Assembly: GCF_029844725.1 (NCBI RefSeq)
Contig: NZ_JAOCKJ010000005.1
Location: 394,581 to 458,580, forward strand
Source of the DNA: Pantoea sp. GD03673
GTDB lineage: Bacteria; Pseudomonadota; Gammaproteobacteria; Enterobacterales; Enterobacteriaceae
DNA length: 64,000 bases
Direction: 5' to 3'
Below, one piece after another: positions 21,491 through 32,728 of the stretch. The notes below the pieces were generated by a model, which had not been told where the DNA came from, did no database searches, and saw only the letters and a list, made by a program, of their open reading frames with translations. The position numbers and the translations under genes were made by a program. The stretch's first letter is position 1. Each line of letters starts with the position of its first letter.

Positions 21491-22096
21491 TCAGCGCAGG
21501 AAAGTGGGCTGATTCTGCTCATACTGCGAAATCGACGCTTCGTGCTGCAGCGTCAGGCCAATGCTGTCGAGGCCGTTAATCATGCAGTGGCGGCGGAAGC
21601 TGTCGAGTTCAAACGGATAGACTTTATCGCCTGCGGTGACCGTCTGCGCTTCCAGATCGACCGTAAAGCTGATGCCAGGCTGGGCCGCAACCAGTCTGAA
21701 CAGCTCATCTACTTCCTCTTCGCTTAATTTTACCGGCAGCAGCTGGTTGTTAAAGCTGTTGCCGTAAAAGATATCCGCGAAGCTCGGCGCAATAACCACG
21801 TGAAAACCAAAATCGGTCAGCGCCCAGGGCGCATGCTCACGGGAAGAACCACAGCCAAAGTTCTCGCGTGCCAGCAGGATGCTGGTGCCTTTGAACTCAG
21901 GCTTGTTCAGGACAAAGCCGGGCGTTGGCACCGTGCCAGCGTCATCTTCAAAGCGCCAGTCGTGGAACAGGTGCTGGCCGAAACCGGTGCGGGTCACCTT
22001 CTGCAAAAACTGCTTAGGAATGATGGCGTCCGTGTCGACGTTCGCGGCATCCAGCGGCGCAATAATGCCGGTGTGCTGAGTAAATTTATTCGCCAT
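21491..22096 (-). CDS. leuD: 3-isopropylmalate dehydratase small subunit
   Basis: With LeuC, isomerises 2-isopropylmalate to 3-isopropylmalate in leucine synthesis. The 201-residue protein has the swivel-domain signature: [11 protein letters not shown] at about residues 21-31 and [20 protein letters not shown] at about 73-92. It is the last gene of leuABCD, with 3 bases between its start and the leuC stop, and the hairpin at 21457-21480 terminates the operon. Confidence 0.97.
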   Translation of the reverse strand: MANKFTQHTGIIAPLDAANVDTDAIIPKQFLQKVTRTGFGQHLFHDWRFEDDAGTVPTPGFVLNKPEFKGTSILLARENFGCGSSREHAPWALTDFGFHVVIAPSFADIFYGNSFNNQLLPVKLSEEEVDELFRLVAAQPGISFTVDLEAQTVTAGDKVYPFELDSFRRHCMINGLDSIGLTLQHEASISQYEQNQPTFLR

Positions 22097-22099
22097 GAC

Positions 22100-23506
22100 T
22101 TAAGCTCCTGTCGTCAGTTCACGGATGTCGGCAAAGTGGCCGGTCACGGCAGCCGCCGCGGCCATCGCCGGGCTGACCAGGTGGGTACGTCCACCACGGC
22201 CCTGGCGGCCTTCAAAGTTACGGTTGCTGGTTGAGGCGCAACGCTCGCCCGGATTCAGACGATCGTTGTTCATCGCCAGGCACATTGAGCAGCCAGGCAG
22301 ACGCCATTCAAAGCCCGCGTCCAGGAAGATTTTATCCAGACCTTCCGCTTCAGCCTGCGCTTTTACCGGGCCGGAACCGGGCACCACCATCGCCACGACA
22401 CCCGGCGCAACTTTGCGACCTTTAGCGATGGCGGCCGCGGCACGCAAATCTTCGATACGTGAGTTGGTGCAGGAGCCGATAAACACCTTATCAATCGCGA
22501 CATCGGTCAGTTTAATGCCCGGCTGCAGGTTCATGTAGGCCAGCGCTTTTTCCGCTGAGGCGCGTTCAACCGGATCGGCGAATGAGGCCGGATTCGGGAT
22601 TGCCTGATCAACGGCAATAACCTGGCCCGGATTGGTGCCCCAGGTAACCTGCGGGGCAATCTCTTCGGCATGCAATGTCACTACCGCATCATACGTCGCG
22701 CCTTCATCGGATTTCAGCGTGCGCCAGTAATCCACGGCCTGCTCCCACTTCTCACCCTGCGGAGAGAACTGACGGCCTTTCAGGTAGTTAAAGGTGGTCT
22801 CATCCGGTGCCACCAGGCCCGCTTTCGCCCCCATCTCAATCGCCATGTTGCACAGGGTCATACGACCTTCCATGCTCAGCGCCTGAATTGCCGGGCCGCA
22901 GAATTCGACCACATAGCCGGTGCCGCCTGCGCTGCCGGTTTTGCCGATGATGGCCAGCACGATATCTTTGGCGGTAATGCCGGCAGACGCCTGACCCAGC
23001 ACTTCAATCTTCATGGTTTTCGCCCGACCCTGTTTCAGGGTCTGGGTAGCAAACACATGTTCAACTTCAGAGGTGCCGATACCAAAGGCCAGCGAGCCAA
23101 ATGCGCCGTGCGTCGCGGTGTGCGAGTCGCCGCACACAATGGTCATGCCCGGCAGCGTCATACCCTGCTCAGGACCTATAACGTGTACGATGCCCTGGAA
23201 CGGGTGATTCAGGTCATACAGCTGTACGCCAAACTCGGCGCAGTTCTTCATCAGCTCCTGCATCTGGATACGCGCCATCTCGCCCGACGCATTGATATCT
23301 TTGGTCTGGGTAGAAACGTTGTGATCCATGGTGGCAAAGGTTTTGCCCGGCTGACGGACTTTACGGCCGTGCGCACGCAGACCATCAAACGCCTGTGGCG
23401 AGGTCACTTCATGGATCAGGTGACGATCGATGTAGAGTAACGGCGTTTCATTGGGCGCTTCGTGGACGACATGTGCATCAAATAACTTCTGGTATAAGGT
23501 TTTCAT
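22100..23506 (-). CDS. leuC: 3-isopropylmalate dehydratase large subunit
   Basis: Aconitase-superfamily [4Fe-4S] subunit of isopropylmalate isomerase. I use ATG 23506 ([10 protein letters not shown]), which follows GAGGAA and gives 468 residues (E. coli 466); the longer frame to 23581 overlaps leuB and is not needed. Iron-sulfur cysteines are seen in [11 protein letters not shown] and in GCSMCLAMN, with the motif [14 protein letters not shown] in the N-terminal third. It lies 4 bases after leuB. Confidence 0.97.
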   Translation of the reverse strand: MKTLYQKLFDAHVVHEAPNETPLLYIDRHLIHEVTSPQAFDGLRAHGRKVRQPGKTFATMDHNVSTQTKDINASGEMARIQMQELMKNCAEFGVQLYDLNHPFQGIVHVIGPEQGMTLPGMTIVCGDSHTATHGAFGSLAFGIGTSEVEHVFATQTLKQGRAKTMKIEVLGQASAGITAKDIVLAIIGKTGSAGGTGYVVEFCGPAIQALSMEGRMTLCNMAIEMGAKAGLVAPDETTFNYLKGRQFSPQGEKWEQAVDYWRTLKSDEGATYDAVVTLHAEEIAPQVTWGTNPGQVIAVDQAIPNPASFADPVERASAEKALAYMNLQPGIKLTDVAIDKVFIGSCTNSRIEDLRAAAAIAKGRKVAPGVVAMVVPGSGPVKAQAEAEGLDKIFLDAGFEWRLPGCSMCLAMNNDRLNPGERCASTSNRNFEGRQGRGGRTHLVSPAMAAAAAVTGHFADIRELTTGA

Positions 23507-23510
23507 TTTT

Positions 23511-26167
<2,657 letters not shown>

Positions 26168-26208
26168 CGTATTCATCCTTATGCTTTTTCGGGCCTGGCA
26201 ACGAGCAT

Positions 26209-26237
26209 AAAAAAACCCGCGACAGGCGCGGGTTTTT
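26209..26237 (-). terminator. leu operon transcription attenuator
   Basis: On the minus strand AACCCGCG pairs with CGCGGGTT around CCTGT and is followed by seven T. It lies between the leader peptide stop (26257) and leuA (26167). With leuL, this is the classic leucine attenuator: ribosome stalling at the leucine codons of leuL favours an antiterminator, and free translation allows this hairpin. Confidence 0.9.
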
Positions 26238-26256
26238 AACTTTCAGCAGGTTTGAA

Positions 26257-26340
26257 TCAGTGTTTGATTCCGCCCACAAGTCTACCGCGCAAGCTGAGTG
26301 CGTTTAGTAGTAGACCGAGAAGGCGAACAGAACGAAACAT
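26257..26340 (-). CDS. leuL: leu operon leader peptide
   Basis: A 27-residue leader peptide begins at ATG 26340 after AAGG. It has control codons CTT CTC GGT CTA CTA CTA, encoding LLGLLL at residues 7-12, and ends RLVGGIKH. The E. coli peptide has GLLLL at the same place, then LRGRRVSGIQH, so this is a clear homologue. Three consecutive CTA codons, a rare leucine codon, match the E. coli use of CUA in the control region. The gene is too short for normal gene finders. It regulates leuABCD by attenuation. Confidence 0.93.
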   Translation of the reverse strand: MFRSVRLLGLLLNALSLRGRLVGGIKH

Positions 26341-26375
26341 GGATTCAAACCTTATAAAATGTTGTGCTGTACATA

Positions 26376-26404
26376 TTGGTACTGGAATCATTCCGTGATG
26401 TCAA
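26376..26404 (-). promoter_or_regulatory. leu operon promoter
   Basis: On the minus strand a perfect -35 TTGACA (26404-26399) is followed 17 bases later by TACCAA (26381-26376). That is a weak -10, but its spacing matches the leu promoter of E. coli as I recall it. It lies 36 bases upstream of the leuL start codon. A better-looking TATGTA lies 6 bases further on but at a poor 23-base spacing. Confidence 0.6.
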
Positions 26405-27070
26405 CCTTCAGTGCAGGGGTATTTTCTGAGGCGGCAGAGAAAGATATTCTGTTATTTACCGGTCAGGCAGCGTAATGAACAGCGCTTCAGTGGCTGCGGA
26501 GGCCATCAGCACCGCAATGCGTGCTTTTATGGCACGGGTTTGAATTTAATTTATTGAAATTAAATGTATTTATTTGGCTGCCTTTCTGCGGGGTGACAGG
26601 ATTTATCACCTTCTGGCTAGCATAATCACGTGTACCTGAGTAATTTCCTGGTTAATTACGCCAGAAAAGAAAAGTGTCAGGGGATTGTGGGCTATTGCAG
26701 CCGGTAATAAGTTTTCGTTATTTCTTATATCACGCTGAAAATAATTTCTTACCCAGCATTTTCGTCTGCGGTTCTGCAACGTAATTAGTTTAATCCGCGC
26801 AGCCAATTCTTATCGGGCAGAGCCTTTACGCCCCGGCCTTTTAATTTACGCGGGTTTGCGGTTTGCCTGCCCGGTTAACTGCGGTTATGGTAATTGACCT
26901 ACTCTCAGAACAATGAACCCGACAGATATTTCTGTCACAGGACAGCGACGCAGGTTTTCGCTGTCGTGCATAAACACAAGATTTTGATTGGCAAAGCAGG
27001 TACCAGGGCAACGTGGTACGCCTGTAAAGGCGTTGTAACCGAGCCGGGTCCTGAAGCCTGGAGGCAGAAG
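26405..27070. other. Gene-free region between leu promoter and ilvI; no leuO
   Basis: These 666 bases hold no convincing gene; in E. coli the regulator leuO occupies this place. The stretch is AT-rich compared with its neighbours, and includes a perfect 9-4-9 inverted repeat at 26544-26565 and other A/T tracts. Such tracts suit Lrp or H-NS binding; Lrp is the known activator of ilvIH in E. coli. A strong ribosome site TGGAGGCAG lies just before ilvI. A 66-codon minus-strand frame at 26606-26806 has no recognisable features. Confidence 0.6.
26544..26565. repeat. Perfect AT-only inverted repeat upstream of ilvI
   Basis: ATTTAATTT (26544-26552) and AAATTAAAT (26557-26565) are perfect inverse complements separated by ATTG. 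The arms contain no G or C, so a stable RNA hairpin is unlikely and a dimeric protein site is more plausible. Confidence 0.7.
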
Positions 27071-28795
27071 ATGGAGATGTTGTCAGGAGCCGAAATGGTC
27101 GTCCGTTCGTTAATCGATCAGGGCGTTAAGCAGGTATTCGGTTATCCGGGTGGCGCAGTTTTAGATATCTATGATGCGCTGCAAACCGTCGGGGGTATCG
27201 ATCACATTCTGGTGCGCCATGAGCAGGGCGCAGTGCATATGGCTGACGGCCTGGCACGCGCCACGGGCGAAGTGGGTGTGGTACTGGTCACTTCCGGACC
27301 CGGTGCGACCAATGCGATTACCGGTATCGCCACCGCCTATATGGACTCGATTCCGCTGGTGATCCTGTCGGGTCAGGTTCCCTCGTCGCTGATTGGCTAT
27401 GACGCCTTTCAGGAGTGCGACATGGTCGGCATCTCTCGTCCGGTGGTGAAGCACAGCTTCCTGGTGAAAAGCACTGAAGAGATCCCAACCGTACTGAAAA
27501 AAGCGTTCTGGCTGGCTTCCAGCGGACGTCCCGGACCGGTGGTGATCGACCTGCCAAAAGATATTCTGAATCCAGCCAACAAGCTGCCTTATCACTGGCC
27601 GGAGTCAGTGAGCATGCGCTCTTACAACCCGACCATTCAGGGCCATAAAGGGCAGATTAAGCGTGCGCTGACGACGTTGCTGGCCGCGAAGAAGCCGGTC
27701 ATCTATGCCGGTGGCGGTGCCATTACCGCAGGCTGCGAAGCGGAACTGTTACAGCTGGCAGAAAGCCTGAATATTCCGGTGACGACCTCGCTGATGGGCC
27801 TGGGCGCGTTCCCGGGTACGCATCGTCAGTGCGTGGGCATGCTCGGTATGCACGGTACGTATGAAGCCAACATGACGATGCACAATACCGACCTTATTTT
27901 TGGCATCGGTGTTCGTTTCGATGACCGCACAACCAACAATCTGGCGAAATATTGTCCCAACGCCACGGTAATGCACATCGACATCGACCCTACCTCTATT
28001 TCTAAAACGGTCGCGGCGGATATCCCGATTGTGGGCGATGCAAAACAGGTGTTGCAGCAGATGCTGGAGTTGCTGGCGCAAAGCGACACGCCATCGCGTG
28101 CTGAGAGCCTGCACGAGTGGTGGCAGGCGATCGAAGGCTGGCGCAGTCGTCACTGCCTGGAATTTGATCGCACCAGCGACAAAATCAAGCCGCAGGCCGT
28201 GATTGAAACCATCAGCCGTCTGACCAAAGGCGATGCGTATGTCACCTCGGATGTTGGCCAGCACCAGATGTTTGCGGCGCTTTATTATCCCTTCGATAAA
28301 CCGCGCCGCTGGATCAACTCCGGCGGTCTGGGCACCATGGGCTTTGGCCTGCCTGCGGCGCTGGGCGTGAAAATGGCGCTGCCGGAAGAGACCGTCATCT
28401 GTGTAACGGGCGATGGCAGTATCCAGATGAACATTCAGGAGCTTTCCACCGCGCTGCAGTACGATCTGCCAGTGCTGGTGCTGAACCTGAATAACCGGGT
28501 GCTGGGCATGGTGAAACAATGGCAGGACATGATCTACTCTGGTCGTCACTCCCAGTCTTATATGGAGTCGCTGCCTGATTTCGTGCGCCTGGCGGAAGCC
28601 TACGGTCATGTTGGCATTGCGATAGAGCATCCGGCTGAGCTGGAAGAGAAACTGACGCTGGCGCTGGACACCCTGGCGAAGGGGCGTCTGGTGTTTGTGG
28701 ATGTCACCGTTGACGGTAGCGAGCATGTTTACCCGATGCAGATTCGCGGTGGCAGCATGGATGAGATGTGGTTAAGTAAAACGGAGAGGACATAA
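27071..28795 (+). CDS. ilvI: Acetohydroxyacid synthase III, catalytic subunit
   Basis: Thiamine-diphosphate enzyme making acetolactate or acetohydroxybutyrate for valine, leucine and isoleucine. The start is ATG 27071 ([10 protein letters not shown]) after GGAGGCAGAAG, giving 574 residues, the E. coli length. The open frame extends upstream to 26894 but without similarity. The TPP glutamate lies in [12 protein letters not shown] at about residues 44-55. The TPP-metal motif runs from GDGSIQMN to NLNN at about 440-468. The central FAD-binding domain carries [12 protein letters not shown] and FDDRTTNNL. It is 2 bases from ilvH and forms ilvIH with it. Confidence 0.97.
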   Translation: MEMLSGAEMVVRSLIDQGVKQVFGYPGGAVLDIYDALQTVGGIDHILVRHEQGAVHMADGLARATGEVGVVLVTSGPGATNAITGIATAYMDSIPLVILSGQVPSSLIGYDAFQECDMVGISRPVVKHSFLVKSTEEIPTVLKKAFWLASSGRPGPVVIDLPKDILNPANKLPYHWPESVSMRSYNPTIQGHKGQIKRALTTLLAAKKPVIYAGGGAITAGCEAELLQLAESLNIPVTTSLMGLGAFPGTHRQCVGMLGMHGTYEANMTMHNTDLIFGIGVRFDDRTTNNLAKYCPNATVMHIDIDPTSISKTVAADIPIVGDAKQVLQQMLELLAQSDTPSRAESLHEWWQAIEGWRSRHCLEFDRTSDKIKPQAVIETISRLTKGDAYVTSDVGQHQMFAALYYPFDKPRRWINSGGLGTMGFGLPAALGVKMALPEETVICVTGDGSIQMNIQELSTALQYDLPVLVLNLNNRVLGMVKQWQDMIYSGRHSQSYMESLPDFVRLAEAYGHVGIAIEHPAELEEKLTLALDTLAKGRLVFVDVTVDGSEHVYPMQIRGGSMDEMWLSKTERT

Positions 28796-28797
28796 TT

Positions 28798-29289
28798 ATG
28801 CGTCGCATTTTATCAGTTCTGCTGGAGAACGAATCCGGCGCATTATCCCGTGTCGTCGGCCTGTTCTCACAGCGCGGCTATAACATTGAAAGCCTGACCG
28901 TGGCACCGACTGACGATCCGACCTTGTCGCGGATGACCATTCAGACGGTGGGCGATCAGAAGGTGCTGGAGCAGATCGAAAAACAGCTGCACAAGCTGGT
29001 GGATGTACTGCGCGTCACCGAGCTGGGGCAGGGTGCCTATGTTGAACGGGAAATTATGCTGGTGAAGATTCAGGCCAGCGGGTATGGCCGTGAAGAGGTG
29101 AAGCGCAACGCCGAGATCTTCCGCGGTCAGATCATCGACGTGACGCCGACGCTGTACACGGTTCAGCTGGCGGGCACCAGTGACAAACTGGACGCCTTCC
29201 TGAATACCGTTCGCGATGTCGCCGAAATTGTTGAAGTGGCGCGCTCCGGTATCGTGGGCGTTTCACGCGGCGATCGCATCATGCGTTAA
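28798..29289 (+). CDS. ilvH: Acetohydroxyacid synthase III, regulatory subunit
   Basis: The 163-residue regulatory subunit activates IlvI and confers valine feedback inhibition. An N-terminal ACT domain at about residues 1-75 starts [20 protein letters not shown] and contains the valine-contact region NIESLTVAP. The C-terminal ferredoxin-like domain ends [16 protein letters not shown]. The gene directly follows ilvI and is closed by a strong terminator. Confidence 0.97.
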   Translation: MRRILSVLLENESGALSRVVGLFSQRGYNIESLTVAPTDDPTLSRMTIQTVGDQKVLEQIEKQLHKLVDVLRVTELGQGAYVEREIMLVKIQASGYGREEVKRNAEIFRGQIIDVTPTLYTVQLAGTSDKLDAFLNTVRDVAEIVEVARSGIVGVSRGDRIMR

Positions 29290-29318
29290 TCACGCTCCGT
29301 CATCATTAATCCTCACCT

Positions 29319-29345
29319 AACCCGGCGAAATGCCGGGTTTTTTTA
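29319..29345 (+). terminator. Intrinsic terminator of ilvIH
   Basis: AACCCGGC (29319-29326) pairs with GCCGGGTT (29332-29339) around GAAAT, followed by a run of T and TATTTTTT. It lies 30 bases after the ilvH stop and separates ilvIH from cra. Confidence 0.9.
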
Positions 29346-29485
29346 TTTTTTATGCGCAAGGCGAGTTACATTCAGAAAAGCGGTTGCTCCGCGCACTTTT
29401 CTGCTGTTAGATGAGAGTTATAAGTTATCCATAGCTTAACTGCGGCTATTTTTGCCGTTAAAGCGGATTTGATGGTGGGGTTATC

Positions 29486-30496
29486 GTGAAACTGGATGAA
29501 ATTGCGCGTTTGGCAGGCGTGTCGCGCACCACGGCCAGTTATGTCATCAATGGCAAAGCGCGGCAGTATCGTGTCAGCGACAAAACCGTTGAGAAAGTCA
29601 TGGCGGTGGTACGTGAGCATAATTATCACCCTAATGCAGTGGCTGCCGGGCTGCGCGCCGGGCGAACGCGCTCTATTGGGTTGGTCATTCCCGATCTGGA
29701 AAATACCAGCTATACCCGTATTGCGAACTATCTGGAGCGACAGGCGCGTCAGCGGGGCTATCAACTGCTTATCGCCTGTTCTGAAGATCAGCCCGATAAC
29801 GAGATGCGCTGCATTGAACATCTGTTACAGCGCCAGGTGGATGCGATTATCGTCTCTACCTCACTCCCGCCAGAGCATCCTTTTTATCAGCGCTGGATTA
29901 ACGACCCCCTGCCGATTATTGCGTTAGACCGTGCGCTGGATCGTGAGCATTTCACCAGCGTCGTGGGTGCCGATCAGGACGATGCGCAGACACTGGCAGC
30001 TGAACTGCGTCAGCTAGAGGTCAAAAATGTGCTGTTCCTCGGCGCGTTACCTGAACTGTCAGTGAGCTTCCTGCGTGAGATGGGCTTCCGCGAAGCCTGG
30101 AAAGACGATCCGCGCCCGATCGACTACATCTACTGCAACAGCTTCGAACGCACAGCCGCAGCAGCACTGTTTGAAAAATACCTTGAAGATCACCCGATGC
30201 CGGAGGCGCTTTTTACCACCTCATTTGGTCTGCTGCAGGGCGTAATGGATGTCACGCTGAAACGTGACGGGCGGCTGCCGACTGAACTGGCGATTGCCAC
30301 CTTTGGCGACCACGAATTACTGGACTTTCTTGAGTGTCCGGTACTGGCCGTGGGTCAGCGTCACCGTGACGTGGCAGAACGCGTGCTGGAATTAGTTTTA
30401 GCCTCGCTGGATGAACCCAGAAAACCAAAACCGGGTTTAACCCGCATTCGTCGTAATTTATACCGTCGCGGACAATTAAGCAGAAAGGTTAAATGA
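29486..30496 (+). CDS. cra: Catabolite repressor/activator Cra (FruR)
   Basis: LacI-family regulator that balances glycolysis and gluconeogenesis and is released from DNA by fructose-1-phosphate. It starts with GTG, as in E. coli, after GGTGGGG, and gives 336 residues (E. coli 334). The helix-turn-helix [20 protein letters not shown] lies at about residues 3-22, followed by the hinge helix [14 protein letters not shown]. The periplasmic-binding-like sensor domain begins at about residue 60 with [18 protein letters not shown]. It stands alone between the ilvIH terminator and the dcw cluster. Confidence 0.97.
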   Translation: MKLDEIARLAGVSRTTASYVINGKARQYRVSDKTVEKVMAVVREHNYHPNAVAAGLRAGRTRSIGLVIPDLENTSYTRIANYLERQARQRGYQLLIACSEDQPDNEMRCIEHLLQRQVDAIIVSTSLPPEHPFYQRWINDPLPIIALDRALDREHFTSVVGADQDDAQTLAAELRQLEVKNVLFLGALPELSVSFLREMGFREAWKDDPRPIDYIYCNSFERTAAAALFEKYLEDHPMPEALFTTSFGLLQGVMDVTLKRDGRLPTELAIATFGDHELLDFLECPVLAVGQRHRDVAERVLELVLASLDEPRKPKPGLTRIRRNLYRRGQLSRKVK

Positions 30497-30938
30497 GTAA
30501 CGGGGCAGTATTACGCTGCCCGCCCATTTTAATTACGTGAATTACTGATTAAATAAACAGGTCGACGTAAAAAAGCGTAAATTCTGCTCATCAAATCTAA
30601 CAATGTCGAAAGGCTTATTTTTATTATCTGCTTACAACTTCAACAAACTTCCTGCCCCGTCCGGCCTTAAGCCGCTGTGCTTCCTTTCGGAAATCCCCTA
30701 AAATGCCGCCGCTGTCTCAGAAACTACGATAAATATTCAGCACGTCATAGTGTTTCATTTTTAGTCGTTTTTTTCCGCGATACTTTTTTTATTCAGGTAT
30801 TCATTGGCTTAATTTTTTAATTTTCCTTTTTATTGGTTTACGTCGCCACCTGAGATTAATTTTTCGCTCTGTAAAGAGTGATATTCAGCTACCGCTCCGG
30901 CTTGACAAGGATTTCATGGGATCCTTAAACTCGTTTCG
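30497..30938. other. Gene-free AT-rich region between cra and the mra promoter
   Basis: About 440 bases without a plausible gene. A hairpin at 30503-30521 (GGGCAG/CTGCCC) after the cra stop may terminate cra weakly. The middle (about 30740-30850) has repeated T-runs of 4 to 7 bases on the plus strand, giving a base composition unlike the flanking genes and suggesting curved DNA. The mra promoter closes the region. Confidence 0.6.
30902..30930 (+). promoter_or_regulatory. Principal dcw promoter (Pmra)
   Basis: A perfect -35 TTGACA (30902-30907) is followed after 17 bases by TTAAAC (30925-30930). It lies just upstream of the MraZ-type repeats and 63 bases from the mraZ start. In E. coli the equivalent promoter drives transcription of the dcw cluster as far as ftsW and beyond. 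Confidence 0.8.
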
Positions 30939-30973
30939 TGGTAAAAAGTGGGATAAAGTGGCGTAAACGGGTG
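30939..30973 (+). promoter_or_regulatory. MraZ operator repeats
   Basis: Four units recur at exactly 10-base intervals: TGGTA (30939), TGGGA (30949), TGGCG (30959) and GGGTG (30969). They are separated by A-rich 5-base spacers AAAAG, TAAAG and TAAAC. In E. coli, MraZ binds three TGGGN repeats with 5-base spacers just downstream of Pmra and represses its own cluster. The position and period match; one repeat fits TGGGN fully and the others with one or two differences. Confidence 0.75.
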
Positions 30974-30992
30974 ACCAGGAGGAGAGACTGGC

Positions 30993-31451
30993 ATGTTCCG
31001 CGGAGCAACGTTAGTCAATCTCGACAGCAAAGGGCGGCTCGCCGTACCCACGCGATATCGCGATTTGCTGATTGGGGAATCTCAGGGGCAGATGGTCTGT
31101 ACCATCGACCTCCACCAGCCATGCCTGTTGCTTTATACCCTGCCCGAATGGGAAATCATTGAAAAAAAGCTGGCACGCCTTTCCAGTATGAATCCACTTG
31201 AGCGCCGCGTGCAGCGTCTGCTGCTGGGACATGCCAGTGAATGTCAGATGGACAATGCAGGCCGCCTGCTGCTGGCAAATACGCTTCGGCAGCACGCAAA
31301 ATTAACCAAAGAAGTGATGCTGGTTGGACAGTTCAACAAGTTTGAGCTGTGGGATGAACAGACCTGGTATCAACAAGTCAGGGACGATATTGACGCAGAA
31401 CAGTCGGCTCAGGAGCCTTTATCTGAGCGGTTGCAGGACTTGTCGCTATAG
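30993..31451 (+). CDS. mraZ: Transcriptional regulator MraZ
   Basis: First gene of the division and cell-wall cluster and its autorepressor. The 152-residue protein (the E. coli length) contains two AbrB/SpoVT-like swapped-hairpin domains. Each carries the DxxxR signature: [10 protein letters not shown] at about residues 9-18, and [10 protein letters not shown] at about 86-95. A GGAGGAG ribosome site lies 8 bases upstream. It is 2 bases from rsmH. Its probable operator is at 30939-30973. Confidence 0.96.
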   Translation: MFRGATLVNLDSKGRLAVPTRYRDLLIGESQGQMVCTIDLHQPCLLLYTLPEWEIIEKKLARLSSMNPLERRVQRLLLGHASECQMDNAGRLLLANTLRQHAKLTKEVMLVGQFNKFELWDEQTWYQQVRDDIDAEQSAQEPLSERLQDLSL

Positions 31452-31453
31452 CT

Positions 31454-32395
31454 ATGCAGGAAAATTTCAAACATACCACCGTGCTGTTGGATGAGGCGGT
31501 TAACGGCCTCAATATCAGGGAAGACGGTATTTACATCGACGGCACTTTTGGTCGTGGTGGCCATTCACGCCTGATTCTTTCGCAACTGGGAGAGAAGGGA
31601 AGGCTGATCGCCATCGATCGCGATCCGCAAGCTATCGCCGCTGCCGCTGAGATCACCGACCCGCGTTTTTCAATTATTCATGGCCCTTTTTCCGCGCTGG
31701 CTGAGTATGTCGCTGAGCGGGATTTAGTCGGAAAAATTGACGGCATTTTGCTTGATCTGGGGGTTTCATCACCGCAACTGGATGACGCCGAACGCGGCTT
31801 TTCTTTTATGCGTGACGGACCACTGGATATGCGAATGGACCCTTCACGCGGTCACTCCGCTGCGGAATGGTTGCTGCACGCGGAAGAAGCGGATATCGCT
31901 TTCGTTCTGAAAACCTTCGGTGAAGAGCGATTCGCTAAACGCATTGCCCGTGCCATTGTCGAGCGCAATCGTGAGCAGCCGATGACCCGCACCCGGGAGC
32001 TGGCGGAGGTGATCTCTGTCGCCATGCCGGTAAAAGATAAGTTTAAGCACCCGGCCACACGCAGCTTCCAGGCGATTCGTATCTGGATTAACAGCGAACT
32101 GGAAGAGATCGATATTGCTCTGAAAGGGGCGGTTGAGGTGCTGGCACCGCAGGGTCGCCTCTCTGTCATCAGCTTCCATTCACTGGAGGATCGGCTGGTG
32201 AAGCGCTTTATGCGCGATCAGAGTCGCGGGCCGCAGGTGCCTGCCGGGATACCCATGACTGAACATCAGCTGCGTGCTCTCGGCGGGCGTGAACTGAAGC
32301 TGCTCGGCAAAATGTCGCCGGGTGACGCTGAAGTTTCTGAGAACCCACGTGCGCGCAGTTCGGTATTACGCATCGCGGAGAAAACCGACGCATGA
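31454..32395 (+). CDS. rsmH: 16S rRNA (cytosine1402-N4)-methyltransferase
   Basis: RsmH (MraW) methylates the N4 of C1402 in the ribosomal decoding centre with S-adenosylmethionine. The 313 residues equal the E. coli length. The SAM-binding loop [10 protein letters not shown] lies at about residues 31-40, and [19 protein letters not shown] at about 100-118. [15 protein letters not shown] and SFHSLEDR are in the C-terminal half. It overlaps ftsL by 4 bases. Confidence 0.97.
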   Translation: MQENFKHTTVLLDEAVNGLNIREDGIYIDGTFGRGGHSRLILSQLGEKGRLIAIDRDPQAIAAAAEITDPRFSIIHGPFSALAEYVAERDLVGKIDGILLDLGVSSPQLDDAERGFSFMRDGPLDMRMDPSRGHSAAEWLLHAEEADIAFVLKTFGEERFAKRIARAIVERNREQPMTRTRELAEVISVAMPVKDKFKHPATRSFQAIRIWINSELEEIDIALKGAVEVLAPQGRLSVISFHSLEDRLVKRFMRDQSRGPQVPAGIPMTEHQLRALGGRELKLLGKMSPGDAEVSENPRARSSVLRIAEKTDA

Positions 32396-32712
32396 TCGGT
32401 AACGAGCGCCACAGTCTGCCCGCCGTCATCGGCGGGGATTTGCTGCGAAAGGGCAAGATTCCGGTGCTGTTGCTGATCGCTGTGGTGGTGTCTGCCGTGC
32501 TGGTGGTGACCACTACCCATAAAACGCGACTGTTGACCGCGCAGCGCGAACAGCTGGTGCTGGAGCGTGACGCGCTGGATATCGAGTGGCGTAACCTGAT
32601 TCTGGAAGAAAATGCGCTGGGCGACCACAGCCGGGTTGAACGGATCGCCACCGAGAAGCTGCAATTGCAGCACGTTGATCCTTCACAAGAAAATATCGTG
32701 GTGCAGAAATAA
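32392..32712 (+). CDS. ftsL: Cell division protein FtsL
   Basis: Small bitopic inner-membrane protein of the FtsQLB complex that activates septal wall synthesis. The 106 residues show a cytoplasmic N-terminus of about 20 residues and one membrane span at about 22-42 ([20 protein letters not shown]). A periplasmic coiled coil rich in heptad leucines follows at about 50-95. Its ATG overlaps the rsmH stop, so it is translationally coupled. The C-terminal region contains the [17 protein letters not shown] pattern of the family. Confidence 0.95.
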   Translation: MIGNERHSLPAVIGGDLLRKGKIPVLLLIAVVVSAVLVVTTTHKTRLLTAQREQLVLERDALDIEWRNLILEENALGDHSRVERIATEKLQLQHVDPSQENIVVQK

Positions 32713-32728
32713 GGATTTCAGATAGCGA

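Noticed and set aside
26606..26806. 66-codon minus-strand frame in the leuL-ilvI gap
   Set aside because: No ribosome site, no family features, unusual composition; it lies where leuO is in E. coli but shows no resemblance to a LysR-type N-terminus.
28495..28510. IlvI has NNRVLGMV where E. coli has NNRYLGMV
   Set aside because: Position varies among acetohydroxyacid synthases, and the TPP-metal motif and rest of the protein are intact; not evidence of altered function.
29350..29415. Possible fruL leader peptide before cra (ATG CGC AAG..., 20 codons)
   Set aside because: It starts inside the T-tract after the ilvH terminator, has no clear ribosome site, and its sequence does not resemble the E. 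coli FruL peptide.
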